Assembly: GCF_002009175.1 (NCBI RefSeq)
Contig: NZ_CP018047.1
Coordinates: 2,418,001 to 2,482,000 of the forward strand
Source of the DNA: Streptomyces niveus
GTDB lineage: Bacteria; Actinomycetota; Actinomycetes; Streptomycetales; Streptomycetaceae
Reading direction: 5' to 3'
DNA length: 64,000 nt
Positions 1 to 9,121 of the stretch are shown here, piece by piece. The position numbers and the translations under genes are program-made. Each line of letters opens with the position of its first letter. Position 1 is the stretch's first letter. The notes below the pieces were generated by a model, which worked only from the letters and a program-made list of their open reading frames with translations, was not told where the DNA came from and did no database searches.

Positions 1-908
1 CCGGGGCCGTAGAACATCAGCTGTCCGGCCGCCTCGGCCTCGACGAAGACCGCGTTGTACGCCTCGCGCACGGAGGCGAGCGGGTGGCTGAGCGGGATCA
101 TCGCCGGATGGACGCGCGCGGTGACCGACTTCCCGTCGGCGGCGCGCTCGCAGATGGCGAGGAGCTTGACGGTGCAGCCCATGCGTCGTGCGGAGGCGAT
201 GTCGGCGGCGGTGACCTCGGTCAGTCCCTCGCGGTGGACGTCGTCGAGGCGTACGCGGGTGTGGAAGGCGATCCCGGCGAGGATCGCGGCCTTGGCGGCG
301 GCGTCGAAGCCCTCGACGTCGGCGGTCGGGTCGGCCTCCGCGTAACCGAGCGCCGTCGCCTCGTCCAGCGCCTCCGAGTAGCCGGCGCCCGAGGAGTCCA
401 TCCGGTCGAGGATGAAGTTCGTGGTGCCGTTGACGATGCCGAGCACGCGGTTGACCTTGTCCCCCGCGAGGGATTCCCGCAGCGGCCGCAGCAGCGGGAT
501 GGCGCCCGCGACGGCGGCCTCGTAGTAGAGGTCCTTGCCGTGTTTCTCGGCCGCCGCGAAGAGCGTCGCTCCGTCCTCGGCGAGCAGCGCCTTGTTGGCC
601 GAGACGACGGACGCGCCGTGCTCGAAGGCGGTGGTGATCAGCGTGCGGGCGGGCTCGATGCCGCCGATGACCTCGACGACGACGTCGATGTCGCCGCGCT
701 TGACCAGCGCCGTCGCGTCCGTGGTGATCAGGGCGGGGTCGATGCCCTCGCGCACCCTGGAGGGACGGCGGACGGCGACCCCGGCGAGTTCCAGGGGCGC
801 GCCGATCCGCGCGGCCAGATCGTCGGCGTGCGTCGCCATGATGCGCGCCACCTCTGAGCCGACGACTCCACAGCCCAGCAGCGCCACCTTCAGCGGACGC
901 GTACGCAT
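1..908 (-). CDS. hom: Homoserine dehydrogenase, C-terminal part beyond window
   Basis: NAD(P)-dependent reduction of aspartate semialdehyde to homoserine, the branch point to threonine and methionine, in the cytoplasm. Reverse translation gives a Rossmann start with GCGVVGSEV, then EVIGGIEPARTLI, SANKALLAEDG and a catalytic-domain stretch with AAVAGAIPLL and GIVNGTTNFILDRM, all typical of the family. About 302 residues are present; the end of the catalytic domain and any ACT domain lie past base 1. Two ATG codons are adjacent (909-911 and 906-908); I chose the second because a GAGG Shine-Dalgarno then has about 7 nt spacing. lysA lies 98 bp upstream on the same strand, a usual actinobacterial order (lysA-hom-thrC-thrB), so aspartate-family genes are probably grouped here. 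Confidence 0.95.
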   Translation of the reverse strand, partial: MRTRPLKVALLGCGVVGSEVARIMATHADDLAARIGAPLELAGVAVRRPSRVREGIDPALITTDATALVKRGDIDVVVEVIGGIEPARTLITTAFEHGASVVSANKALLAEDGATLFAAAEKHGKDLYYEAAVAGAIPLLRPLRESLAGDKVNRVLGIVNGTTNFILDRMDSSGAGYSEALDEATALGYAEADPTADVEGFDAAAKAAILAGIAFHTRVRLDDVHREGLTEVTAADIASARRMGCTVKLLAICERAADGKSVTARVHPAMIPLSHPLASVREAYNAVFVEAEAAGQLMFYGP

Positions 909-1006
909 CATGCGACCTCGATTCCCTCTCACAGCGATGTGGACCAGTCTCACGCACCGGACGGAAGTTTCTACCCTCCGTCCGTCATGCGAGACGTCTA
1001 TCTCAG

Positions 1007-2398
1007 CTAACCGACGTCCAGACGCAGGAGATCTTCCTCCGTCTCGCGCCGGACGATCACCCGCGCCCCGCCGTCCTTGACCGCGACGACGGGCGGGCGG
1101 AGCGCGTGGTTGTAGTTGCTCGCCATGGAGCGGCAGTACGCGCCGGTGGCGGGGACCGCGATCAGGTCTCCGGGCGCCAGGTCGGCGGGCAGGAACGCGT
1201 CGCGTACGACGATGTCACCGCTCTCGCAGTGCTTGCCGACGACGCGCGACAGCATCGGCTCGGCGTCGGAGCGGCGGGAGACGAGCGCGACGCTGTACTC
1301 GGCGTCGTACAACGCCGTACGGATGTTGTCGGACATGCCGCCGTCGACGCTCACGTATGTCCGCAGCCCCTCCAGGGGCTTGATGGTGCCGACCTCGTAG
1401 AGCGTGAAGGCGGTCGGGCCGACGATGGCGCGGCCGGGCTCGACGGAGATCCGGGGGGTGCGCAGGCCGGCGGATTCGCACTCACGGGTGACGATCGCGG
1501 TCAGGGACTTGGCGATCTCGTGCGGCTCGCGCGGGTCGTCCTCGGGGGTGTACGCGATGCCGAGGCCGCCGCCGAGGTCGATCTCCGGGAGTTCGACGCC
1601 GTGCTCGTCGCGGACCGCGGCCAGCAGTTCGACGACGCGGCGCGCGGAGACCTCGAAGCCGGCCATGTCGAAGATCTGCGAGCCGATGTGCGAGTGGATG
1701 CCGACGAGTTCGATGCCGTCGAGCCGCAGGGCGCGGCGGACCGCCTCGGCGGCCTGTCCGTCGGCCAGCGCGATACCGAACTTCTGGTCCTCGTGGGCGG
1801 TGGCGATGAACTCGTGCGTGTGCGCCTCGACGCCGACGGTGACCCGGATCTGCACGGGCTGCACCCGGCCGAGGCTCTGCGCGATGTGCGCGACGCGCAC
1901 CATCTCCTGGAAGGAGTCGAGGACGATGCGTCCGACGCCCGCGGAGACGGCGCGCTCGATCTCGTGCACCGACTTGTTGTTGCCGTGCAGCGCGATGCGC
2001 TCGGGGGGCATGCCCGCGTCCAGCGCGGTGGCCAGCTCGCCGCCGGAGCAGACGTCGAGGTTGAGCCCCTCCTCCTTCAGCCAGTGGACGACGGCGCGGG
2101 ACAGGAACGCCTTGCCCGCGTAGAAGACGTCGGCGTCCTTGCCGAAGGCTTCGGCCCAGGCGCGGCAGCGGGCGCGGAAGTCGGCCTCGTCGAGGAAGTA
2201 GGCGGGGGTGCCGAACTCCTCGGCGAGCCGGGTCACCGGCAGTCCGGCGACGGTGACGACACCGTCCTCGTCGCGGCCGACCGTGCGCGACCAGACCTTC
2301 TCGTCCAGCGTGTTGAGGTCGGCGGGCGGCGGGGAGTAGTGGCCCTCGGTGTGCACGTCGGCGTAGCGGGGCCCGGCGGGGTGGGCGGAACGGCTCAT
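1007..2398 (-). CDS. lysA: Diaminopimelate decarboxylase
   Basis: PLP enzyme that decarboxylates meso-diaminopimelate to lysine, the last step of lysine synthesis. The 463-residue product shows the PLP-lysine motif YAGKAFLS (Lys near 96), HSHIGSQ, the glycine-rich GGGLGI phosphate-binding loop, the active-site CESGD motif and a final [10 protein letters not shown]. This is the usual fold type III alanine-racemase-like barrel plus beta domain at normal length. The open frame extends upstream to 2494, but that extension is Arg/Ser-rich and unlike the family, so I start at the ATG at 2396-2398 (MSRSAHPAG). The Shine-Dalgarno is weak (AGAAGA). It follows the ArgS-like gene by about 50 bp and precedes hom, probably one transcript. 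Confidence 0.95.
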   Translation of the reverse strand: MSRSAHPAGPRYADVHTEGHYSPPPADLNTLDEKVWSRTVGRDEDGVVTVAGLPVTRLAEEFGTPAYFLDEADFRARCRAWAEAFGKDADVFYAGKAFLSRAVVHWLKEEGLNLDVCSGGELATALDAGMPPERIALHGNNKSVHEIERAVSAGVGRIVLDSFQEMVRVAHIAQSLGRVQPVQIRVTVGVEAHTHEFIATAHEDQKFGIALADGQAAEAVRRALRLDGIELVGIHSHIGSQIFDMAGFEVSARRVVELLAAVRDEHGVELPEIDLGGGLGIAYTPEDDPREPHEIAKSLTAIVTRECESAGLRTPRISVEPGRAIVGPTAFTLYEVGTIKPLEGLRTYVSVDGGMSDNIRTALYDAEYSVALVSRRSDAEPMLSRVVGKHCESGDIVVRDAFLPADLAPGDLIAVPATGAYCRSMASNYNHALRPPVVAVKDGGARVIVRRETEEDLLRLDVG

Positions 2399-2450
2399 CG
2401 TCTTCTTGCTCTCTTGGTTACGTCGGATGCGTCCGACTCGGCGGACCGCA

Positions 2451-3449
2451 TCAGAGGTGTTCGGGCGCGTCGATACCGAGGAGGGTGAGGCCACCGGCCA
2501 GCACCGTCCCGGCGGCTTCGGCGAGTGCGAGCCGGGACCGGTGGGCGGCCGAGGGTTTCTCGTCGCCGGCGGGCAGCGGGCGGCAGGTCTCCTGGAAGTG
2601 CAGGAACGCCTCCGCGGTGCGTTCGAGGTGCCGGGCGACCCGGTCGGGGGCGCGGTGGCGGGCGGCGGCGGCGAGTACGCCGGGGTGGTCGCCGATGCTG
2701 TCGAGAAGGGCGCGGGCGCCGGGTTCGTGGGTGTCGCCGTCGCCTCTCGGGATGCCGAGGGCGGCGGCGTTGCGCAGCAGGGCGCGGGTACGGGCGTGGG
2801 CGTAGCGCACCGTGAACAGGGGGTTGCTCTCGTGCTGGACGAGAAGGTCGTCGCCGGTCGCGGCCGCGTCGTGGGCGGCGGGCCGCAGCAGACCCCAGCG
2901 GGCGGCGTCGGTCCCGAGGCGGGCGAAGAGGTCCCCCGCGAGGGTGGCGGTCACCGGCCGCACCGTCAGCCGCTCGGTGGCGTCGGGACCGGTGCGGGCG
3001 TCGGCGCCCTGCGCGCGCAGCAGCCGCAGGACGGTCTCGGTCCGGACGGCCGCGCGCAGTTCACCGGCGGGGGCGAGGATCACGGTGGTGCCGGCGAGGG
3101 TGTCCCCGTGCCCGTACTCGGTCCCGGCGTCGAGGACGGCGCGGACGATCTCGGCGCGGCTGCCGGGGGCGAGCGTGAAGTTCAGGAAGCCGGGTCCGGT
3201 GACATCGACACGGGAGAGGTCCGGGGTGGAGCGCAGGATCTCGGCGCGGAGGATCTCGGCGATGTCGCGGGGGCTGCGGCGGGCGGGGCCCGCGAGCCGC
3301 AGCGCGACGGAGGTCGCGTAGTCGCCGCTGCCGCCGGGGCCGGGGCGCCCGACCTGGACGCTGTCCGGTACGGGCCCGGCCAGGACACCCTCGTCGACCG
3401 CGCGGCGCAGGGCGCTCAGCACGGTCCGGGAGAGGTCGGCGGGGGTCAC
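2451..3449 (-). CDS. ArgS-like protein lacking the synthetase catalytic core
   Basis: A 332-residue relative of arginyl-tRNA synthetase (usually about 550-590 residues). Residues 1-90 resemble the ArgS N-terminal additional domain, including [11 protein letters not shown]. The C-terminal part (about residue 165 on: [25 protein letters not shown]) matches the DALR anticodon-binding domain. Between them only a remnant resembling the HIGH-box helix remains ([20 protein letters not shown]), without HIGH, and no KMSKS is present, so aminoacylation is not expected. Start GTG at 3447-3449 ([10 protein letters not shown]); the frame is open further upstream but unlike the family there. It sits immediately before lysA. 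Possible roles are tRNA-Arg binding or regulation, which is inference. A functional argS must be elsewhere. Confidence 0.85.
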   Translation of the reverse strand: MTPADLSRTVLSALRRAVDEGVLAGPVPDSVQVGRPGPGGSGDYATSVALRLAGPARRSPRDIAEILRAEILRSTPDLSRVDVTGPGFLNFTLAPGSRAEIVRAVLDAGTEYGHGDTLAGTTVILAPAGELRAAVRTETVLRLLRAQGADARTGPDATERLTVRPVTATLAGDLFARLGTDAARWGLLRPAAHDAAATGDDLLVQHESNPLFTVRYAHARTRALLRNAAALGIPRGDGDTHEPGARALLDSIGDHPGVLAAAARHRAPDRVARHLERTAEAFLHFQETCRPLPAGDEKPSAAHRSRLALAEAAGTVLAGGLTLLGIDAPEHL

Positions 3450-3538
3450 GGGACCAGCGTATGGGAGGAGGGGGGCCTCTTCGCGAACCGGTTTCGCGAT
3501 GCGGGCACCTCCACGGGTCCGGCCGGCCCGGACCGCCG

Positions 3539-3982
3539 TCAGCCGCGCGCGCTGCCGGGCGTGCTGCCGGCGCGCCCCGCCTCGTACCTGTCGTCCAGGG
3601 GCGGGCCATCCCGGCGCGTCAGCTGGCGTACGACCCTGACGAGGTCGGCGGGCTCGAACGGCTTGGCGAGGAAGGCGTCCACGCCCGCGACGATGCCGGT
3701 CTCCACCTCGTACCTCGTACAGGCGCTGATGATCGCGACGGGCAGGTGCGAGGTGAGCGGATCGGCCCGCAGCCGGGCGGCGGTGCGGATCCCGTCGAGG
3801 CGCGGCATGACGACGTCGAGGGTGATCACATCGGGCCTGACCCGGTGGACGACGTCCAGACACTCGGCACCATCGGCCGCGGTCACGACCTCGAAGCCCT
3901 CCAGCTCAAGGTTGACCCTGATCAACTGCCGGATGACCCTGTTGTCGTCGACAACGAGCACACGGCCTGACGCGCCTGACAC
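3539..3982 (-). CDS. Single-domain (CheY-like) response regulator
   Basis: A 147-residue receiver domain with nothing attached. The acidic pair is at VDDN (residues 11-13), the phosphoacceptor is Asp56 in ITLDVVMP, the switch residue is Ser in ISACT, and the conserved Lys107 is in FLAKPFEP. About 25 disordered residues follow. With no output domain it probably acts through protein contacts. I chose GTG at 3980-3982 (VSGASGRVLVV) because the receiver fold begins there; an alternative GTG at 4028-4030 would add 16 basic residues and has a somewhat better Shine-Dalgarno (GGTGAG). It precedes the ArgS-like gene by about 90 bp on the same strand; no partner kinase is adjacent. Confidence 0.88.
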   Translation of the reverse strand: MSGASGRVLVVDDNRVIRQLIRVNLELEGFEVVTAADGAECLDVVHRVRPDVITLDVVMPRLDGIRTAARLRADPLTSHLPVAIISACTRYEVETGIVAGVDAFLAKPFEPADLVRVVRQLTRRDGPPLDDRYEAGRAGSTPGSARG

Positions 3983-4093
3983 AACTCGAGAGTAGGTCGG
4001 CCTCCGGGGCCGCGTCCGGGTTTTCCCCACTTCTCACCCCGCGCGGGGGACCGGCCGGCGAGCCCCGGCGCGACGCCTCACGCCAAATACCTG

Positions 4094-4124
4094 TTCACGA
4101 CGACCCCACGGGGGCTGGTAAGGT
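4094..4124 (+). promoter_or_regulatory. Possible tRNA-Arg promoter
   Basis: TTCACG and TAAGGT are separated by 19 nt and end about 30 bp before the mature tRNA. The -10 resembles the SigHrdB consensus TANNNT; the spacer is slightly long. Inferred from position and motif only. Confidence 0.4.
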
Positions 4125-4154
4125 TTTACCCGTCGCCAAGGTCCACGGCGACAC

Positions 4155-4226
4155 GCCCCCGTAGCTCAGGGGATAGAGCATCGGCCTCCGGAGCCGGGTG
4201 CGCAGGTTCGAATCCTGCCGGGGGCA
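4155..4226 (+). tRNA. tRNA-Arg (anticodon CCG)
   Basis: A full cloverleaf folds: acceptor GCCCCCG pairs with CGGGGGC (4219-4225), the D arm begins AGCTC, the anticodon stem CGGC/GCCG closes the loop CTCCGGA with anticodon CCG, and the T arm contains GGTTCGAATCC. It decodes CGG. The discriminator base is A; only CC follows in the DNA, so the terminal A of CCA must be added after transcription. Single tRNA, not in an array. Confidence 0.96.
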
Positions 4227-4243
4227 CCGTATTCCAGGTGCCG

Positions 4244-4288
4244 AACAGGCCTTCCTTTCAGACCACGCGTCTGATCGGGGGGCCTGTT
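4244..4288 (+). terminator. tRNA terminator (two nested hairpins)
   Basis: AACAGGCC (4244-4251) pairs exactly with GGCCTGTT (4281-4288). Inside it TCAGAC (4258-4263) pairs with GTCTGA (4269-4274). It starts 18 bp after the tRNA and fits a transcription stop. There is no long T tract, as is common in Streptomyces. Confidence 0.7.
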
Positions 4289-4900
4289 GTCATGTGCGGC
4301 CACGGTTCGGCGCCGGGTGGCCGGCCCCTGAGTCTTCTCATCGCCCCGGCACCCTCCATACAGGGGAAACGGCCGATTGACGGTTCGTCACTTGAGTGAA
4401 CGCCGTGTGGAGGAACCCGTCGGGTGTGCGGTTGTGACCGAAATGCCGTCCGTGGCATGCCTGTTCAGGTCCGATGATCTAACCCTTCGGCAACGACATT
4501 CCGAGGACCAGGCCTTCAGTCAAGTCGCCACGCCGAACTACCCGTAAACATTCCGGTAGTTGGTGCCGAGAGGGGCGCGAAGCGCCTGTGGGCTGGCCAA
4601 TTGCGCCGAAGTTGAAACGATTCGGTGATTCCGCTTACGGCCATGGGGGGTGCTCCGGGCGTTGTTTGTGGCCGAGTTGGACCGTTCGTGGCCTGTTAGG
4701 CACCTGCATTTTTCGAGGATGTACGCATCCGTAACGAGGTGCTACGGCATAGGATCAAGCCGCGCCACGGGGGCCTCGCCAGTCCCTTCCGTAACGTTGC
4801 ACACGATCTACTCGCGATCCCCACCGACACCCCCCAACCCGTTAATAGGTATCTGCGTGTCACCGATACTCAGCACCGGTTCCGGCGATGGAGCCGCGCA
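4289..4900. other. 612-bp intergenic region upstream of the partial conservon
   Basis: No convincing coding sequence. It is less GC-rich than its neighbours. An operator-like dyad TCACTTGAGTGA (4388-4399) and a small dyad GATG-TACG-CATC near 4718-4729 can be seen. A TAGGAT hexamer at 4750-4755 could be a -10 element, but no good -35 is positioned for it. A long open frame entering from 4739 into the kinase gene is read here as leader, because the first residues resembling the family begin at 4901. Confidence 0.5.
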
Positions 4901-7414
4901 GTGAAAATCAATCGTCGCCTCGTCCTGCTGGTCACCGTGCCTCTCGTAGTGGCCGTCACCTTCGCGGTGCTGGCCCTCGCCCCCGCGACCAACCAGGCTC
5001 TGCAGGCCAACCGCCTCACGAACATGGTCGATGTCGCCTCGTCCGTAAGCGAGTTGACCCATCACTTGCAGCGCGAGCGGGCAGCGGCCACCGCACTGGT
5101 CTCCACCCAGGGAGATTCGGACTCGTTCCGCGAAACCTCCAACGCGACGGACAAGAGTGTCGCCCAATTCCGCTCACAGATCGGCAGCTTGTCGTCCGTT
5201 CCGGGCACCGCGCAGGCCGCTCTGGACCGGATCGAACGCTTCATCGATGAAATGCCCTCCCTGCGCGCCCAGGTGCGCTCCGGAGGGAGCACCGTCACGG
5301 CGCTGACGTTCGGCTACCGGATCGTGATCGCCGACCTGATCGACTACCGCGACGGCATCGCCCAGGCCGACGGTGTCGACGCCGACGTCGCCGACCGCAT
5401 CCGCGCCGCCGCCGCACTGTCGCGGGCCTCCGAGCACATGGGCCAGCAGCAGGTCGCGGTCATGAAGGCGCAGGCCACGGGCGGCTTCACCGAGGCGTCC
5501 AAGCGGACCTTCGAGGCCACCAGGATCGGCTACACCGAAGCGACGGGCTCCCTGTTCGACCTGGGCCCGGCGCAGTGGCGGACCTGGCTGGAGCGCACGC
5601 TCTCCGGTCCGAAGGCACTTGAGGCACGCCGCCTCGAGGACCAGGTCGCGCGCACCGCGCCGGACCAGGAACTCACCGTCTCTCCCAAGAAGTGGCAGCA
5701 GGCGACGGCCGACCGGCAGGCGATCCTGCGGTCGGTCGAGAGCCGTATCGACGAGTCCGTCCTCAAGACGGTCACCGAGACGCGCACCTCGCTCGCCTGG
5801 CTGGCCGGCGCCGAGGTGGCGCTGGTGCTGCTCACCCTCATCACCGCGGTCGTCGTCGCCATCAGGCTCGGCCGCGTGATGATCCGCCGGCTGCGGGACC
5901 TGCGCAACGCCGCCCACGAGGTGGCGCACACGGGTCTGCCGCGGGTCATGACGGAGCTGTCCCAGCCCGGCGCGCTCAGCGGCGCCACTCCCGAGCAGGT
6001 CGCCGAGCGCTCGGGCAACCCGGTGAAGACCACGGGTCTGGACGAGATCGGCGAGGTCGGTGAGGCGTTCAACGCCGTTCACCACGAAGCCGTCCGCCTC
6101 GCGGCGCAACAGGCCCACATCCACGAACAGTTCGCCGAGACGCTGGTCGGTGTCGCCCGCAGGGGCGCGCAGTTGACCACCGTCATGGTGTCCGAACTGG
6201 ACGCGGTGCAGCGCGACGAGGCCGACCCCGAGCGTATGAAGACCCTGTTCGCGCTCGACCACCTCGCGATCCGAATGGAGCGCAACACCAACAACCTGCT
6301 GGTGCTGGGTGGTTACGGGCACGGCCGGGTACGGTCCGCCGACATCTCCTGCTCGACGGTGATCGTGGCCGCCGCGCAGCAGATCGAGCGCTTCGACCGG
6401 GTGTCCCTCGGTGTCATCGAGTCGGGCATCGGCATCGCCGCGCGTGTGGTCCACGACGTGGCGCACATCCTGGCCGAACTCCTGGACAACGCCACGCGCT
6501 TCTCGCCCCCGGACAAGCAGGTCGGGGTCGCGGTCTGGCGGCTGTGGGACCGGGCGGTCGTACAGATCGTCGACGAGGGTGTGGGCATCACCGCCGAACG
6601 GCGGGCCAACCTCAACAAGGGTCTGCTGGAGCCGAAGTCCGGCATCGGCGACGTACGGTCCATGGGTCTGCACGTGGTCGCGCGGCTCGCCGCCCGGCAC
6701 GGCATCGTCGTCGAACTGCGCGACTCCTCGGGACCGGGCACGATCGCCGAGGTCACCCTGCCCGCGAACGTGCTGGCGGCGGCTCCGCAGGAGACCGCTC
6801 CGCCCGCGCAGGGCTCGCTCGGTGAGCGTCCCGGCGTGAGCTACGAGACGCCGCGCCCGATCACCGGGCCCGGACCGCACCGTCGGCAGACGGCCGGGAC
6901 GGGCGCTCCTGGCGGCCGCAGCGGCATCGGCAGGAACGGCGACGTCGCCGCGGCGGGCGACTACAACCCGGGAGGGGACAGCGGCTCCGCCGGGTCCTCC
7001 CGCGACGGCTCACGGGGTTCCGGCGGTTCACGAGGTTCCGACGGCTCACAAGGCTCGGGCGGTTCACGAGGTTCCGACGGGGCGAACGGCTCCCCGGCCG
7101 ACGACCGCGAGCGCTCCAACGCGCCTTCCCAGCACCCCGTTCACGCGGAGCCGGTCTCCCGTATCGCCGGAGTCAGCTCCTCGGGACTGCCACTGCGGCA
7201 GCGCAACACGCCCAAGCAGTGGCCCACCCTGGGCAAACGCGACGGTGCCGAGCAGCGTTCCGGCGCCGCCGCCAAGCCCAAGCCGTCGCCCCGCCGTCGG
7301 GACTCCCGGCAGGTCTCCGACGTCCTGGCGGCCTACGCCCAGGGGATCAACAGGAGCACGGGCCACCGCGGGCGCTCCGCCACCGACGACGACACCCAAC
7401 GGAGCAAAAAATGA
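4901..7414 (+). CDS. Conservon-type sensor-like histidine kinase with NIT domain (CvnA-like)
   Basis: An 837-residue membrane sensor. A transmembrane segment lies at residues 5-27 (RLVLLVTVPLVVAVTFAVLA), followed by an extracellular helical nitrate/nitrite-sensing (NIT) type domain with QRERAAATALV. A second transmembrane segment (AEVALVLLTLITAVVVAIRLG) and a HAMP-like linker follow. The kinase part lacks a classic HE-x-RTP H-box but has the conservon version (ALDHLAIRMERNTNNLLVLGG) and a HATPase_c domain with ELLDNATRFSPP, DEGVGI and SMGLHVVARLA. A long low-complexity tail (about 690-810) is rich in Gly/Ser/Arg repeats. Start GTG 4901 has GGAG 7 nt upstream. It overlaps the roadblock gene by ATGA. 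The complete conservon would continue with DUF742 and GTPase genes; these are missing here. Confidence 0.9.
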   Translation: MKINRRLVLLVTVPLVVAVTFAVLALAPATNQALQANRLTNMVDVASSVSELTHHLQRERAAATALVSTQGDSDSFRETSNATDKSVAQFRSQIGSLSSVPGTAQAALDRIERFIDEMPSLRAQVRSGGSTVTALTFGYRIVIADLIDYRDGIAQADGVDADVADRIRAAAALSRASEHMGQQQVAVMKAQATGGFTEASKRTFEATRIGYTEATGSLFDLGPAQWRTWLERTLSGPKALEARRLEDQVARTAPDQELTVSPKKWQQATADRQAILRSVESRIDESVLKTVTETRTSLAWLAGAEVALVLLTLITAVVVAIRLGRVMIRRLRDLRNAAHEVAHTGLPRVMTELSQPGALSGATPEQVAERSGNPVKTTGLDEIGEVGEAFNAVHHEAVRLAAQQAHIHEQFAETLVGVARRGAQLTTVMVSELDAVQRDEADPERMKTLFALDHLAIRMERNTNNLLVLGGYGHGRVRSADISCSTVIVAAAQQIERFDRVSLGVIESGIGIAARVVHDVAHILAELLDNATRFSPPDKQVGVAVWRLWDRAVVQIVDEGVGITAERRANLNKGLLEPKSGIGDVRSMGLHVVARLAARHGIVVELRDSSGPGTIAEVTLPANVLAAAPQETAPPAQGSLGERPGVSYETPRPITGPGPHRRQTAGTGAPGGRSGIGRNGDVAAAGDYNPGGDSGSAGSSRDGSRGSGGSRGSDGSQGSGGSRGSDGANGSPADDRERSNAPSQHPVHAEPVSRIAGVSSSGLPLRQRNTPKQWPTLGKRDGAEQRSGAAAKPKPSPRRRDSRQVSDVLAAYAQGINRSTGHRGRSATDDDTQRSKK

Positions 7415-7818
7415 CCACCTCACCCAACGACCTCAGCTGGATCCTCAGCGGTTTCGCCGGGCGCATCCCGGAGGTCACCCAGGCGATAGCCGTGTCCGTG
7501 GACGGACTCGCCCTGGCCTACACCGGGGTGGAGCGTGACGACGCCGACCGGCTGGCGGCCATCGCATCGGGTGTCGTCAACCTGCTCTCCGCCGCCGCCC
7601 AGTTGACGAACACCGACCCCGTCGAGCACAGCCTGACCGCCATGGAGGGCGGTTACATGTTCTCGATGGCCGTTTCCAGCGGCGCGTCCCTGCTCGTGAC
7701 TACCACCAGGGACGCGGACATCGGCGAGGTCAGCTACATGATGTCCGAACTGATCAACCAGGTCGGCGACTCCCTGACCCCCCAGATCCGCGACGCGGAC
7801 GCCCAGCCCTCCCGCTGA
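7411..7818 (+). CDS. Roadblock/LC7 family protein (CvnB-like)
   Basis: A 135-residue Roadblock/LC7 domain protein with family blocks DLSWILSGFAGRIPEVTQAIAVS, DGLALAY, LAAIASGVVNLL and GGYMFSMAVSSGASLLV. In conservons this protein bridges the sensor-like kinase and the small GTPase at the membrane. Translation is coupled to the kinase by an ATGA overlap. Normally DUF742 and GTPase genes come next; here a transporter gene follows after 99 bp, so the pair either works alone or borrows a GTPase from another conservon, for example the one at 33.4-38 kb. Confidence 0.92.
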   Translation: MTTSPNDLSWILSGFAGRIPEVTQAIAVSVDGLALAYTGVERDDADRLAAIASGVVNLLSAAAQLTNTDPVEHSLTAMEGGYMFSMAVSSGASLLVTTTRDADIGEVSYMMSELINQVGDSLTPQIRDADAQPSR

Positions 7819-7917
7819 CGTCCGGGTCGTCGCAGGACCCACCGTCCGGTTCGTTTGCCGTACGTGGTGTTCCGCTCGTTCCGTCCGATTTTTTCCTCCA
7901 TCCCGATGAGAGCCCTC

Positions 7918-9120
7918 ATGTTCTTCGACAAATCCATACGTGGCCGCAGCAGAGTCCGGCCGGTCGGCGCGGCCGCCCTGGCACTCGGTCTGGCAGCCGT
8001 CACCGGGTGCAGCGGCGACAGCGGCGCCGGCGACGACACTGTGAAGATCGGCCTGGTGGCTTCGCTGTCAGGCACCTACGAGCCGGTCGGCACGGAGCTG
8101 CGCAAGGGCTTCGAGCTGTACCTGGCGACGCATGACAACAAGCTGGGCGGCCGTGAGGTCGAGCTGATCGTGGCGGACGAGGGCGACGGTCCGCCGACCG
8201 CCGTTCCCGCGGCCACCAAGCTGGTCAAGAAGGACAAGGTCGACGCGCTGACCGGCCTCGTCAGCGGTGGTTCGGTCAACGCGGTGATGCCGCTTGTCAA
8301 CCAGGCCAAGATCCCGCTGCTCGGGTCCAACGGCCGTCCGCCCGTCAAGGACATGAAGTACCTCTGGACGACGAGCTTCCTCTCCGACGAGCCGGGCGCG
8401 GCCATCGCCCCGTACGTCAAGGAGAAGGTCGACGGCCCGGTCTACGCGATCGGCCCCGACTACCAGGGTGGCTACGACGAACTGCGCGGCTTCACGGACG
8501 AGTTCAAGAAGATCGGCGGCAAGCTCGCCAACCCGGACGGCGAGACCAAGTGGACGCCGTTCCCGAAGACCACGAACTTCATGCCGTACTTCGCCGACAT
8601 CGCCAAGACCGACGCGAAGGCGGTGTACTGCTTCTACGCCGGTAAGGCGGCCATCGACTTCGCCAAGCAGTACGCGCAGTCCGACGTCGCCGATCTGCCG
8701 CTGTACACGGCCTTCGTCACCGAGGGCAGCGTGCTCCAGGCGCAGGGCGACGCGGCGAAGGACGTCTACTCGGTCCTGAACTACGCGGCCGACCTCGACA
8801 ACGAGGCCAACCGTGAGTTCGCCGCCGACTGGACCGCCAAGCACGACACCCAGCCGACCACCTACGCGATGGCCTCGTACGACGCCGCCGCCGTGCTGGA
8901 CCAGGCGATCGGCGACGCCGCCAAGAAGGGCGACGTGACGCGCGAGACCATCAACAACGCCATCGGCGGTCTCGGCCAGATCGACAGCCCGCGCGGTCCC
9001 TGGGAGTTCGGCGACAAGGCGCACTCGCCGGTGCAGCAGTGGTACCTGCGCCAGGTGCGCAAGGACGGTGACCAGCTGGCCAACGTCATGGTCCAGGACC
9101 TGGCGACCCTCGGCAGCTGA
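7918..9120 (+). CDS. Substrate-binding lipoprotein, branched-chain amino acid/amide ABC transporter
   Basis: A 400-residue extracellular binding lipoprotein. The N terminus has basic residues, a hydrophobic core and a lipobox ending VTGC (Cys near residue 34). The mature part is a type 1 periplasmic-binding fold (Peripla_BP_6) starting TVKIGLVASLSGTYEPVGTELRKGFELYLA. Family-like segments include VDALTGLVSGGSVNAVMP and YAMASYDAAAVLDQAI. Start ATG 7918 has GAGAG 5 nt upstream and gives a clean signal peptide; an in-frame ATG at 7906 is possible. The next gene begins one base after this stop, so the protein clearly belongs with the permease and ATPases. Ligand (branched-chain amino acid, urea or short amide) cannot be told from sequence. 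Confidence 0.92.
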   Translation: MFFDKSIRGRSRVRPVGAAALALGLAAVTGCSGDSGAGDDTVKIGLVASLSGTYEPVGTELRKGFELYLATHDNKLGGREVELIVADEGDGPPTAVPAATKLVKKDKVDALTGLVSGGSVNAVMPLVNQAKIPLLGSNGRPPVKDMKYLWTTSFLSDEPGAAIAPYVKEKVDGPVYAIGPDYQGGYDELRGFTDEFKKIGGKLANPDGETKWTPFPKTTNFMPYFADIAKTDAKAVYCFYAGKAAIDFAKQYAQSDVADLPLYTAFVTEGSVLQAQGDAAKDVYSVLNYAADLDNEANREFAADWTAKHDTQPTTYAMASYDAAAVLDQAIGDAAKKGDVTRETINNAIGGLGQIDSPRGPWEFGDKAHSPVQQWYLRQVRKDGDQLANVMVQDLATLGS

Positions 9121-9121
9121 A

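Noticed and set aside
84..857. Plus-strand ORF of 257 codons over hom
   Set aside because: Antisense shadow produced by GC3 bias; the minus frame encodes clear homoserine dehydrogenase motifs.
4198..4380. Short plus-strand ORF starting inside the tRNA
   Set aside because: Begins within the tRNA T arm and covers its terminator; no ribosome site or family resemblance.
4258..4458. Minus-strand 66-codon ORF after the tRNA
   Set aside because: No ribosome site, composition like shadow frames, overlaps the tRNA terminator.
6985..7090. Tandem DNA repeat in the NIT kinase gene as a regulatory element
   Set aside because: It encodes a Gly/Ser/Arg low-complexity tail in frame and is best explained as protein repeat.
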